Source of the DNA: Morinoia aosen
Taxonomy: Eukaryota > Arthropoda > Malacostraca > Amphipoda > Talitridae
Assembly: GCA_030386875.1 (NCBI GenBank)
Contig: CM059580.1
Span: 954,338 to 1,018,337, forward strand
Length of the DNA stretch: 64,000 nucleotides
Reading direction: 5' to 3'
How positions within the stretch are numbered: position 1 is the first letter of the stretch; every line of letters begins with the position of its first letter. Below, in pieces: positions 22,672-33,023 of the stretch. Made by a program: the position numbers and the translations under genes. The notes below the pieces were generated by a model. The model did no database searches. It worked only from the letters and a program-made list of their open reading frames with translations, and had not been told where the DNA came from.

Positions 22672-23245
22672 TTCAGGGGGATATCTAGAGACCGCAGGAG
22701 GATATCCAGAGAGGGGGGATATCCCAGAAAGTGAGGGGGATATCCAGAGAGGGGGGATATCCCAGAGAGTGAGGGGGATACCCAGAGACCGCAGGGAGGA
22801 TATCCAGAGACCGCAGGGGGGATATCCAGAGACCGCAGGGGGGATATCCAGAGACCGCAGGTGGGATATCCAGAGACCGCAGGGGGGATATCCAGAGATG
22901 GCAAGGGGGAATATCCAGAGAGGGTGGATATCCCAGAGAGTGAGGGGGATATCCCAGAGAGTGGGGAGATATCCAGAGAGGGAGGATATCCAGACAGTGG
23001 GGAATATCCAGAGACCACAGAGGGATATCCCAGAGAGTGGGGAGATATCCAGAGATGGGGATATCCAGAGAGTGGGGGATATCCAGAGACCACAGGGGGA
23101 TATCCAGAGAGTGGGGGATATCCAGAGAGTAGGGGATATCCAGAGACCACAGGGGGATATCCAGAGAGTGGGGGATATCCAGAGACCACAGGGGGATATC
23201 CAGAGAGTGGGGAGATATCCAGAGAATGGCGGGAGGTATCCACTG
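22672..23245. repeat. 22-25-bp GGATATCCAGAGA minisatellite, about 25 copies
   Basis: Units GGGGGATATCCAGAGA with alternating tails ACCGCAGG, ACCACAG or GTGGG. GGGATATCCC palindromes recur. The right part (23060-23220) alternates ACCACAGG and GTGGG units. Frames of about 180-230 codons on both strands are artefacts. Confidence 0.95.
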
Positions 23246-23327
23246 TGGGGAGCGTGGGATCCACAACACAAAAAAAGATGCGTTATTCCAAGCACTCAAG
23301 CCCGACACACATCACCTTGTACATTAG

Positions 23328-24613
23328 TTTCTCAAATGCCATTCTACTAACACCAGGACGCCATGACGGTTGGTATACCAAATGCCTCATAACTAACACC
23401 AGGACGCCATGACGGTTGGTATATCAAATGCCTCATAACTAACACCAGGACGCCATGACGGTTGGTATATCAAATGCCACATAACTAACACCAGGACACC
23501 ATGACGGTTGGTATATCAAATGCCTCATAACTAACACCAGGACGCCATGACGGTTGGTATACCAAATGCCTCATAACTAACACCAGGACGCCATGACGGT
23601 TGGTATACCAAATGCCTCATAACTAACACCAGGACGCCATGACGGTTGGTATACCAAATGCCTCATAACTAACACCAGGACGCCATGACGGTTGGTATAC
23701 CAAATGCCACATAACTAACACCAGGACGCTATGACGGTTGGTATATCAAATGCCTCATAACTAACACCAGGACGCCATGACGGTTGGTATACCAAATGCC
23801 TCATAACTAACACCAGGACGCCATGACGGTTGGTATATCAAATGCCTCATAACTAACACCAGGACGCCATGACGGTTGGTATATCAAATGCCTCATAACT
23901 AACACCAGGACGCCATGACGGTTGGTATATCAAATGCCTCATAACTAACACCAGAACGCCATGACGGTTGGTATATCAAATGCCTCATAACTAACACCAG
24001 GACGCCATGACGGTTGGTATATCAAATGCCTCATAACTAACACCAGGACGCCATGACGGTTGGTATATCAAATGCCTCATAACTAACACCAGGACGCCAT
24101 GACGGTTGGTATATCAAATGCCTCATAACTAACACCAGGACGCCATGACGGTTAGTATACCAAATGCCTCATAACTAACACCAGGACGCCATGACGGTTG
24201 GTATATCAAATGCCTCATAACTAACACCGGGACGCCATGACGGTTGGTATACCAAATGCCTCATAACTAACACCAGGACGCCATGACGGTTGGTATACCA
24301 AATGCCACATAACTAACACCAGGACGCTATGACGGTTGGTATATCAAATGCCTCATAACTAACACCAGGACGCCATGACGGTTGGTATATCAAATGCCTC
24401 ATAACTAACACCAGGACGCCATGACGGTTAGTATACCAAATGCCTCATAACTAACACCAGGACGCCATGACGGTTGGTATATCAAATGCCTCATAACTAA
24501 CACCAGGACGCCATGACGGTTGGTATATCAAATGCCTCATAACTAACACCAGGACGCCATGACGGTTGGTATATCAAATGCCTCATAACTAACACCAGGA
24601 CGCCATGACGGTT
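23328..24613. repeat. 46-bp minisatellite, about 28 copies (SINE-tail satellite, copy 2)
   Basis: Same unit and same variants as the array at 1-1523, in the same orientation. The leftmost unit (23328-23360) is diverged. The right end enters a SINE body through ACGGTTACCCTCCGTCAAGC, the equivalent junction to that at 1524. Confidence 0.97.
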
Positions 24614-24783
24614 ACCCTCCGTCAAGCCAGTACCCATTTCCGACACCTGGGTAGAGTGGGGAATTGTGGCTGAGTTCTCCCTTTTCCCAACGGGAGAAAA
24701 ACCGGGCGGCACTGCCGGGATTCGAACTGGCGACATCTTCCGTGAAGGGCGCGCTCGCCACCACTCGGCCGCTGTGACCACCA
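24614..24783 (-). mobile_element. tRNA(Ser/Leu)-derived SINE with 46-bp satellite as its tail
   Basis: Reading the minus strand, 24783-24702 is a tRNA-like head with A box GGCCGAGTGGTGGCGAGCG and B box AGTTCGAATCC, then CGGCAGTGCCGCCCGG. The GCCGAGTGG word is typical of class II (Ser/Leu) tRNAs. The body (GTTGGGAAAAGGGAGAACTC and on) follows, and the 3' end passes into the 46-bp array. Such SINEs are transcribed by Pol III and mobilised by a partner LINE. Confidence 0.75.
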
Positions 24784-24789
24784 CAGACT

Positions 24790-24922
24790 ACACAAAAACA
24801 CAACACATCACACACGCAACACATTAAACACACAAACACAACACAACACATTAAACACACAAACACAACACATTAAACACACACACAGAACACATTACAC
24901 ACACACACACACACAACACACA
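24790..24922. repeat. AACACA/CATTAAACACAC simple repeat
   Basis: CA-rich microsatellite with interspersed CATTAAACACAC units. Confidence 0.85.
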
Positions 24923-24978
24923 AAGTCTCGGCCCCTTGCACCTCAGAGCGACACGAATACTTCGAAGACACGCTACGG

Positions 24979-25137
24979 TGGGGGGGGGGGGGGTCCAGCA
25001 GGGGGGAGGTAGGGGAGGGGGGCAGCAGAGGGGGAGGTGGGGGCAATACCCAGAATGGGAGACGGTGCTTACAGACACGGGGAAAAGCAGGGGAGGATCG
25101 ACCCCCCCCCTCTCCCTCTCCCCCCCCCCCCCCCCTC
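24979..25137. repeat. Long G runs then long C runs
   Basis: About 14 consecutive G near 24980, more GGGG tracts to about 25045, then C runs including about 18 consecutive C near 25117. Strong G-quadruplex and hairpin potential on opposite strands. Confidence 0.8.
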
Positions 25138-25189
25138 GCAGCAACAGCAGCACTGCTTTAATCCGCACACTGCTGAGCTGTGTGTGCCT

Positions 25190-25245
25190 CTGTTGTGTTG
25201 TGTTGTGGTGTTGTGTGTTGTGTGGTGTTGTGGTGTGTGGTGATG
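25190..25245. repeat. TTGTG/TGGTGT simple repeat
   Basis: GT-rich TTGTGTTGTGTTGTGGTG tract. Confidence 0.8.
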
Positions 25246-25511
25246 CTACAGCTACGGTGGTACAAAGTGTGATGCCACCACGGTCGCTGAGTCGGAGGGA
25301 TAATTGGCGACTCCGACTCCACTTATCCACACTTTCAAGATGAACTTCATTTCCTGATGGTTACAGGTACTGCGACCTACATGTATGTCTTTCAATTCTT
25401 TACTTACCAAGGACATTCACACTGGCCGCAGAGCGGTAAAATTGAAGCTTTATTGCTATATTATATATACCTACACTACAGAACATACCCGTGACCTCTC
25501 TGTATAGGCAA

Positions 25512-25876
25512 GGTTAGATTGGGTTACAAGTTGGTTTAGGCCTCCCTAACCGCTGCAAGATAGGGCGTATCGAAGAGAGGAAGGAGGAAGGCATCATGTG
25601 GTATGGACAAGAGAATGAGGAATCTACGCACAAGGTGCACAGAAACAGTAAGCTAAGAAAGAAGTTCATGAAACAAGACAAAAGTTGAAGAAGAAAGCAA
25701 TAGGTGCTGAAGAACAGGACAGCAGTCAACCGAAAAAAGATGGTCCGTAACAAAACAAAAACATATTCTATTGTAACAAAAGGGAAGCCTACCTAGCCTT
25801 TAGCTCGGGACCTCACATAGTTCCCCTGGGAGCGCTAATCCCCTTAGATACAACAGTTGTGTCCCCCTGAGGGGAC
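25512..25876 (+). mobile_element. Dispersed repeat family A, copy 4 (best full-length)
   Basis: Runs from TTGGTTTAGGCCTCCCTAAC through GAAGGAGGAAGGCATC, CGCACAAGGTGCACAGAAAC, GAAGAAGTTCATGAAACAAG-like, AACAGGACAGCAGTCAACCG and GCTCGGGACCTCACATAG to the 3' hairpin GTCCCCCTGAGGGGAC. No target-site duplication is obvious by eye. Confidence 0.85.
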
Positions 25877-25893
25877 GTATTCACATTCTAACT

Positions 25894-26280
25894 TTGGATT
25901 ACACGCTGCCTTTTAAATTACAGACATATTCAGCTGATCACAGCACGGCAGGAAATCAACCTAGTTTGGAAGAGAGGAAGTTTGTCCCGAAACATCATCA
26001 GAAGAAGACCATTGCATTGAAATTAAAAAAAATGGAAGACAACATCGCGGTGTTGCCAACGGGCGGTCACGTGACGGTTGCACGTCCCTCGGTGCGGGTT
26101 ACCCCGCAGCGTTGTGTGAACAAATGAGGTCATCTATTTGAATATTTGCCAACATGATTCTTTCATTACTTTGCCTTCTACATATAAAGCTTCTCCATTT
26201 GACTCTATATTGATAAATGATACTTTTCTCGTCATTCGAAGTATGAGTACATTTTTTTGAGACACTGTGTGTATGCGATC
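25894..26280 (+). pseudogene. Possible decayed Tc1/mariner 3' end
   Basis: A frame ending RVTPQRCVNK, stop, GHLFEYL (about 26091-26150) resembles the QRCVxxxGGHFEHLL-type C-terminus of some Tc1/mariner transposases. About 110 bp further, 26250-26278 read on the minus strand resembles the AGTGTCTCAAAAAAATGTAC type of mariner terminal repeat. The 77-codon frame upstream has no other catalytic motif. Tentative. Confidence 0.3.
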
Positions 26281-26540
26281 CATCAAATAACTATATGTCA
26301 ATGTTATTATTAGTGATGGGTTTAAATACGCCCTTTCGTACTCTGAACTAAATAATACACAAAAAATTGCATAATTTTTACCCTTTTCGTAAAGTTTTCA
26401 ACAGCTATTTTTACATTCGGTTTTAAACAATAATAAATTAATCTTCATCAAAGCAGAGGCAGAAGCAGAGAGACAGGAATGTCTCCCGCAAGACGCAATC
26501 ATCCCGGGCCGTGATTGGTACAAAGGCAGCCAAGCGCGGG

Positions 26541-27170
26541 CCAATCAGGGGCTTTGTGTGGCTGGCGGGTGCCGCTCTCAGCCAATCAGGGGCTTTGTGT
26601 GGCAGACGGGTGTCCCTCTTAGCCAATCAGGGGCTTTGTGTGGCTGGCGGGTGCCGCTCTCAGCCAATCAGGGGCTTTGTGTGGCAGACGGGTGTCCCTC
26701 TTAGCCAATCAGGGGCTTTGTGTGGCTGGCGGGTGCCGCTCTCAGCCAATCAGGGGCTTTGTGTGGCAGACGGGTGTCCCTCTTAGCCAATCAGGGGCTT
26801 TGTGTGGCTGGCGGGTGCCGCTCTCAGCCAATCAGGGGCTTTGTGTGGCTGGTGGGTGCCGCTCTCAGCCAATCAGGGGCTTTGTGTGGCTGGCGGGTGC
26901 CGCTCTCAGCCAATCAGGGGCTTTGTGTGGCTGGCGGGTGCCGCTCTCAGCCAATCATGGGTTTTGTGTGGCAGACGGGTGTCCCTCTTAGCCAATCAGG
27001 GGCTTTGTGTGGCTGGCGGGTGCCGCTCTCAGCCAATCAGGGGCTTTGTGTGGCTGGCGGGTGTCGTTCTCAGCCAATCATTGGCTTTGTGTGGCTGGCT
27101 GGTGCCGCTCTCAGCCAATCAGGGGCTTTGTGTGGCTGGCGGGTGCCGCTCTCAGCCAATCAGGGACTTC
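26541..27170. repeat. 41-bp minisatellite with a CCAAT box in each unit, 16 copies
   Basis: AGCCAATCAGGGGCTTTGTG plus TGGCTGGCGGGTGCCGCTCTC. CCAATCA lies every 41 bp from 26541 to 27156. The left part alternates with a variant (GGCAGACGGGTGTCCCTCTT), giving an 82-bp dimer. GCCAATCAG is an NF-Y (CCAAT-box) consensus. Confidence 0.97.
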
Positions 27171-28480
27171 GTGCCACTTGCACGTGATGGGGAGCCATGC
27201 AGTTCTTTAACCCGTCTCCACATGGTCGCCCTACCAAGAGGTTTGAAGAAAATGGGTCAACTGTGCAACTTACTGTACATTCATTAATCATGTTAGAAGT
27301 TTCGTTGGGGGTTCATTGTAAAGAGAGAGAGTTGCTCTTTCTGTCAGTGGAAAAAAAATACTGCTACCCCAATGAAAATCTACGAAATTCGAGTTTTTAT
27401 TTCGGTAAAATACAAAAAACAGAAATCAGAAAATCACTGGCCATTTTTTATTTATTGCACTTTTATGTTTTTTTATGATGCATTTTCATAGATTCTGAGT
27501 GGCTGAATCTTGTGGTATGTGAATTTTTTTTCAGATCCAATAGTTCCGGAGTTATGTGCACTATATGTAAAACACAGTTTTTATTTTTTGGTTCATTTTG
27601 TGTATAGGCTGTTATCAAGCAGTTTCATTGTTTGTAAAGAGTTTAATATGCATAGAGCTTTTCCTCCCGAATACAATGGTGGTATTATTTTTTGCGTAGG
27701 AGTAAATCTGCGGATTTGGACTCCCATTTTTGGAACAAAAAGTATAAGAAAATAAAAATGATGGCGACCGTCTTAGAGGCAGAGTGTGTGCTGGTATGCC
27801 TCAGCTACACTGCTGGCCTTCTAAGAGGTTGTGCAGCGCCGGTAGCTACACTCCAGACTGAGCAGAAGAATTCATACAGATTTGAGCTTGATACCTCTCC
27901 TTCCCTGTTCCTCCCACCTAATTTTACCTTACACCAATGAATACCGCTCAACGAGACGCTTCAGACCATATATGGCAACCCTAGGTTTGCTGATGTGAAA
28001 CATGTGCTAGCTTTGCCGACCTTCTAAGAGTCCAGGACGTGGCGACGGGTTAATGGTTTACTTATTGTTAGCAATAATTAGAAATAAATTCTATCGGATA
28101 ATAAATTGTAGAAGATTTTCAAGTATTGACACTGCGTCTGCCAGGCTGGCTGTAGTGAACATGTGTAGCTGCACATGTCACTTTATTTGCACACGCAACA
28201 ACACAACACAAGCAGGCGCAACACAACACACAACAACACAACACTGCTGCCGGCTCGTGTACTTACGCTAACACGATTGGACGCTTCGTCAAAAAAACAT
28301 TTGGGAGCCTTAACGGCTCAGAAACTCTGCCCCTCCTCCCTCCCTCCCTCGTTCCCTTTCTCCCTCCCCTACTACTACTTCCCTCCCTCCCACTCGCTCC
28401 CTCCACTACAACTACACGCACCGCCTGCCTTAAAAGCGATCATTTAAAGTCTGCGGGATTTGCTACCAGGTTTTCAGTAT
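27171..28480. other. Unassigned non-coding DNA with pyrimidine tract
   Basis: AT-rich 27280-27760 with T runs. The plus frames at 27197-27478 and 27510-27755 have no recognisable motif. 28320-28420 is a CCCTCC-rich pyrimidine tract. No element ends are identified. Confidence 0.4.
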
Positions 28481-28492
28481 GCGGACCCTCAT

Positions 28493-28665
28493 AAAAACTC
28501 TACGGAGTTTACACCGAACTTTTCGGTAGGCGCGTACACCAAAAACTCCACGGAGTTTACACCGAAGTTTTGACACCAAAAACTCCGCGGTGTTTGCTCC
28601 AAAGTTTTCGTTTACAGGAACCCTTTCATTTGCCTCCAAAAACTCCGCGGACGTAGCACGTTTTC
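28493..28665. repeat. Four copies of an AAAACTCCRCGGAGTTT motif
   Basis: AAAACTCTACGGAGTTTACA (28495), AAAACTCCACGGAGTTTACA (28545) and two more diverged copies (28579, 28638), each followed by CCGAAGTTTT-like sequence. Related to the copies at 7733-8066. Confidence 0.65.
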
Positions 28666-28756
28666 CTCACGAGCTTTCTTTAGTAGAATGCACACGGACT
28701 TGTACATTAATTCAAAAGGAACAGGTTGTAACGCATGTCTCGTCCATGTTTTTTAC

Positions 28757-28833
28757 TAGCATGATAAGTTAACTATTAATATATCAAACCCGTTTGTCAC
28801 TAGCATAATAAGTAAAGTATTAATATATCAAAC
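28757..28833. repeat. Tandem duplication of about 44 bp
   Basis: CTAGCATGATAAGTTAACTA (28757) and CTAGCATAATAAGTAAAGTA (28801), both followed by TTAATATATCAAAC. Confidence 0.8.
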
Positions 28834-28845
28834 AGCATTCATTTA

Positions 28846-29164
28846 TCAAACAACATACTCTTCGCCTTTAGTAGCGACTTCTGCCCACTTGTTTACCAAT
28901 TTCGGAATACCTCGTTCACAATAATTAGTTTTTTTGAGTCAAAGAGCGTCAATTTCGTTTCAGTCTTATACAGTTTTCCCCTTGAATGATTACCGAGACT
29001 CCCACAAAGCTAGAAGTCAGAAGGAGCACCACCTGGAGAACAGGGCGGATCCAATAAGATTTACATAGAGAGTTTGAGTTGCGGCCAAAGTTATTTGTGG
29101 CGTGTGGGCAAGCGCGTTGTCTTGCTGAAAGATGCTTTTTTGATCGACCAGAGCTGTACGTTTC
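28846..29164 (-). pseudogene. Mariner (DD34D) transposase, C-terminal remnant, frameshifted
   Basis: Three frames on the minus strand together give a mariner C-terminus. LVDQKSIFQQDNALAHT carries the second catalytic Asp (codon 29121-29119). PPCSPGGAPSDF, followed by a stop, corresponds to the SPDLAPSDFHLF signature with the third Asp at 29018-29016. VNKWAEVATKGEEYVV and a stop close the protein at 28846. The two Asp codons are 103 nt apart against 105 for DD34D, so there is a net 2-nt loss between them. At least two frameshifts and one in-frame stop make it dead. The N-terminal part and first Asp are absent: the sequence stops where a foldback element begins at 29165. Confidence 0.85.
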
Positions 29165-29493
29165 ATAACACTTTGACTGCGACGTGGGCCACCGGTGGTA
29201 CACGGAGGGTATTTTCGTAATGCTGCAGACCGACCAGTAGTCACAAACCCAGTTTTCATAAATACTTGACACGTTAAGTGCGGTGGGTTAAACTGTAGTT
29301 CAACATTCATTTCAAATTCAAAGTCAATTGTGGTAGTCAACTTTGGAAGCAGCGAATGTTAACCGGATCGGGCCTTCATTTAGCTTCCTTTAAGTATCAA
29401 TACAAAATGAGTTAGTGACTGCAGGTGGGTCAGCAGCACTGTAAAAATCACCTAAGTGACCACCGGTGGGTCACGTCGCAGGAAATGTGCTAA
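29165..29493. mobile_element. TTAA foldback element, full copy (diverged)
   Basis: Left end ATAACACTTTGACTGCGACG (TTAA degenerate), then GCCACCGGTGGTACACGGAGG. The right end is the inverse, with GACCACCGGTGGGTCACGTC and TGTGCTAA. The body matches the arms of the copy at 47355-47714. It abuts a mariner remnant on its left. Confidence 0.75.
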
Positions 29494-30062
29494 GTAAAGC
29501 TCAATAAAGGCATGACCCAGTTAATGGTCGCTAATTGCAAAATTGTTACCGCAACTAACTTTAAATTTTAGATGACTAATGCACTTCAGTTTTACAAAGT
29601 GTAGGCAAAGTGTTGAGCAACATTTAATCTTTGAAAATACTTATAATGAAAGACTTCATTCCGCTTTTCCGTTATTTCAAATTAAAAAAAGGGGAAAAAT
29701 ATTAAAATCAACTCTAACATTTTGAAGGAAGTGGAATAGTCTTCACTAATGAAACCCTTGGTGCACTTACATGTTTATAGAGAGACTGCCTCTCATATTG
29801 ACACAACACAACACAACCTTCTTCGGAAGGAATTTTTGGCCGTGGTTGTGGTCCAGCATGCCAACCTATGTTGACATGTTGACATGTTGACATGTTGACA
29901 TAGCTGAACATTGTTGTACATGATGCACTGTTCGCCACCGCCATCAACCCCAGCCACGACGTCCCTGCACTTGGCCGCAATGCCGAGATGGACGCGAGGA
30001 GAGATCAGGCAGACACATACTTCTGAAGTTTTGGGTTCTTTAAAATTATAAGATAAAGACTA
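29494..30062. other. Unassigned DNA, beginning with a partial foldback-element arm
   Basis: 29500-29590 (CTCAATAAAGGCATGACCCAG, then ACTTTAAATTTTA) matches the inner left arm of the TTAA element without its terminus. 29871-29902 is a 9-bp GTTGACAT tandem. The rest is not recognised. Confidence 0.45.
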
Positions 30063-30412
30063 TAAGTTAGTTTAGGCCTCCCTAAACGATACAAGAAACG
30101 AGCGTATCGAAGAGAGGAAGGCTGAAGGCACCACTTAGTATGGAGTTGAGGGAATGTGGAAACTACGCACAAGGTGCACAGAAACAGGAAGCTAAGAAAG
30201 AAGTTCATGAAACAAGACAAAAGTAGAAGAAGGAAGCAATAGGTGCTGAAAAACAGGACAGCAGTCAACCGAAATAAGATGGTCCGTAAGAAAACAAAAA
30301 CCTATTCTATTTCAGCAAAAAGAAAGCCTACCTAACTCTCCTAACGGGACCTCACATAGTCCCCCTGAGAGCGCTAATTCCCATAGACAATAGTTGTGTC
30401 CCCCTGAGGGGA
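30063..30412 (+). mobile_element. Dispersed repeat family A, copy 5 (full-length)
   Basis: TTAGTTTAGGCCTCCCTAAA through AAGGCACCACTTAGTATGGA, CGCACAAGGTGCACAGAAAC and CCGAAATAAGATGGTCCGTA to TGTGTCCCCCTGAGGGGA. Very close to copy 4. Confidence 0.85.
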
Positions 30413-30450
30413 ATTTTCGAACCATCTCCTGCATGTGCGTCAGATTAAAT

Positions 30451-30522
30451 TGGCGCGTCCCCTAATTAGGCGCGTCCCCTAATTAGGCGCGTCCCCTAAT
30501 TAGGCGCGTCCCCTAATTAGGG
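30451..30522. repeat. 17-bp AATTAGGCGCGTCCCCT tandem repeat, 4 copies
   Basis: Four near-perfect copies. The outermost ones are slightly diverged. Confidence 0.92.
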
Positions 30523-30611
30523 CTGGAAAACAGCCTAATAAATCCATCAAACGCTGATGAAACACTCAGCGCATTCAGCGTACTCATTCAACACACAACA
30601 GGTCACCCGTG

Positions 30612-30655
30612 AGGGGGCAGGAGGGGGCAGGTGGGGGCAGGTGGGGGCAGGTCAC
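30612..30655. repeat. GGGGGCAGGT repeat, 4-5 copies
   Basis: GAGGGGGCAGGTGGGGGCAG. It is the inverse-complement sense of the ACCTGCCCCC array that starts at 30716, so the two could fold back. Confidence 0.85.
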
Positions 30656-30715
30656 CCACCATCAGCTCAATAAGAAGATGCAGGGCGCAACGTCAGCTTT
30701 AAGTTCTCATGCGAC

Positions 30716-32745
30716 CTGCCCCCTTCTGCAACCACACACCTGCCCCCCACCCACACCTGCCCCCACACACGCACACCTGCCCCCCACACACGCACACCTG
30801 CCCCCCACCCACACCTGCCCCCCCCCCCCCCCACACACACACCCCTGCCCCCCACACACAAACCACCTGCCCCCCACACACAAACACACTTGCCCCACAC
30901 ACACCTGCCTCCCCACACCCACCTGCCCCCCACCCACATAGCCCCTCACCCACACCTGCCCCCCACCCACACCTGCCCCCCACCCACACCTGCCCCCCAC
31001 ACACACCTGCCCCCCCACCCACACCTGCCCCCCCACCCACACCTGCCCCTCACACACACACCTGCCCCCCACACACACACCTGCCCCCCACACACACCTG
31101 CCCCCAACACACACCGGCCCCCCACACACACCTGCCCCCCACACACACCTGCCCCCCACACACACCTGCCCCCAACACACACCTGCCCCCAACAAACACA
31201 CCTGCCCCCACACACACACCTGCCCCCACACACACACCTGCCCCCACACACACCTACCCCCCACCCACATAGCCCCCCACCCACACCTACCCCCCCCACA
31301 CACACACCTGCCCCCCCACCCACACCTGCCCCCCACCCACACCTACCCCCCCCACACACACACCTGCCCCCACCCACACCTACCCCCCCCACACACACAC
31401 CTGCCCCCCCACCCACACCTGCCCCTCACACACACACACACCTGCCCCCCACACACACACCTGCCCCCCACACACACACCTGCCCCCACACACACCTGCC
31501 CCCACACACACCTGCCCCCAACACACACCTGCCCCCAACACACACCGGCCCCCACACACACCTGCCCCCACACACACCTGCCCCCAACACACACCTGCCC
31601 CCAACAAACACACCTGCCCCCACACACACACCTGCCCCCCCACACACCTGCCCCCCACACACACCTGCCCCACACACACACCTGCCCCCACACACACCTG
31701 CCCCCAACACACACCTGCCCCCAACACACACCTGCCCCCAACAAACACACCTGCCCCCACACACCTGCCCCCACACACACCTGCCCCCACACACACCTGC
31801 CCCCACACACACCTGCCCCCATAGACACCTGCGCCCCCACACACACACCTGCCCCCCAACAGACACCTGCCCCCACACACACCTGCCCGCAACACACACC
31901 TGCCCCCACACACACCTGCCCCCATACACACCTGCGCCCCCACACACACACCTGCGCCCCCACACACACACACCTGCGCCCCCACACACACACCTGCCCC
32001 CCAACACACACACCTGCCCCCCAACACACACCTGCCCCCACACACACACCTGCCCCCACACACACACCTGCCCCCACACACACCTGCCCCCAACACACAC
32101 ACACCTGCCCCCACACACACACCTGCCCCCACACACACCTGCCCCCACACACACCTGCCCGCAACACACACCTGCCCCCACACACACCTGCCCCCAACAC
32201 ACACACCTGCCCCCACACACACCTGCCCCCACACACGCACCTGCCCCCACACACGCACCTGCCCCCACACACACCTGCCCCCCAACACACACACCTGCCC
32301 CCCAACACACACCTGCCCCCACACACACACCTGCCCCCACACACACCTGCCCCCAACACACACACCTGCCCCCACACACACACCTGCCCCCACACACACC
32401 TGCCCCCACACACACCTGCCCGCAACACACACCTGCCCCCACACACACCTGCCCGCAACACACACCTGCCCCCACACACACCTGCTCCCATACACACCTG
32501 CCCCCACACACACCTGCCCCCACACACACCTGCCCGCAACACACACCTGCCCCCCAACACACACCTGCCTCTCAACACACACCTGCCCCCACACACACCT
32601 GCCCCCACACACACCTGCCCCCACACACACCTGCCCCCACACACACCTGCCCGCAACACACACCTGCCCCCACACACACCTGCCCCCACACACACACACC
32701 TGCCCCCATACACACCTGCGCCCCCACACACACCTGCCCCCCCTG
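30716..32745. repeat. ACACACCTGCCCCCA array, about 2 kb
   Basis: Irregular 14-20-bp units of CACACACCTGCCCCC with variable CA and C run lengths, AACACACACCTG and GCGCCCCC variants. Strand composition is extreme: the plus strand is almost devoid of G outside CTGC. Frames up to 644 codons (Pro/Thr/His or Gly/Val/Cys) are artefacts. Confidence 0.96.
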
Positions 32746-32904
32746 TCTATGGCTGTCACTAGTATATATATGGCCCTGTCACTGTACATATACCGGCGGT
32801 AAATATACATATGTACATATATAGATATGTACATATGTACATTTTATCATTTCATAAGAAGTGCGCTTTTAACATCTGATGAACCGGGCACTTTTAGCAA
32901 GCTT
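32746..32904. other. Short spacer
   Basis: TATATACATATGTACATATA-like palindromic AT-rich tract (32800-32840), then single-copy sequence. Confidence 0.4.
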
Positions 32905-32985
32905 GAGATTAGATTATTAGTTAGTTTGAGCCTCCCTAACCGCAACAAAGGCGATCCAAAGAGAGTAAGAAGGAAGGCGCAAGCT
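32905..32985 (+). mobile_element. Dispersed repeat family A, copy 6 (first ~80 bp only)
   Basis: TTAGTTAGTTTGAGCCTCCC, AACAAAGGCGATCCAAAGAG and AAGAAGGAAGGCGC. The family is then cut off, with 38 bp of other DNA before the 36-bp array. Confidence 0.7.
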
Positions 32986-33023
32986 TGATACGTTATAAAA
33001 ATTCCATTGTGCTTTGTTTGCCC

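Noticed and set aside
24702..24783. Genuine tRNA(Ser) gene
   Set aside because: A and B boxes are present, but the sequence continues into a SINE body and no intact acceptor stem pairing is evident.
30707..32834. Pro/Thr/His and Gly/Val/Cys-rich frames up to 644 codons
   Set aside because: Simple-sequence CA/C array. Irregular unit lengths and openness on both strands indicate no coding constraint.
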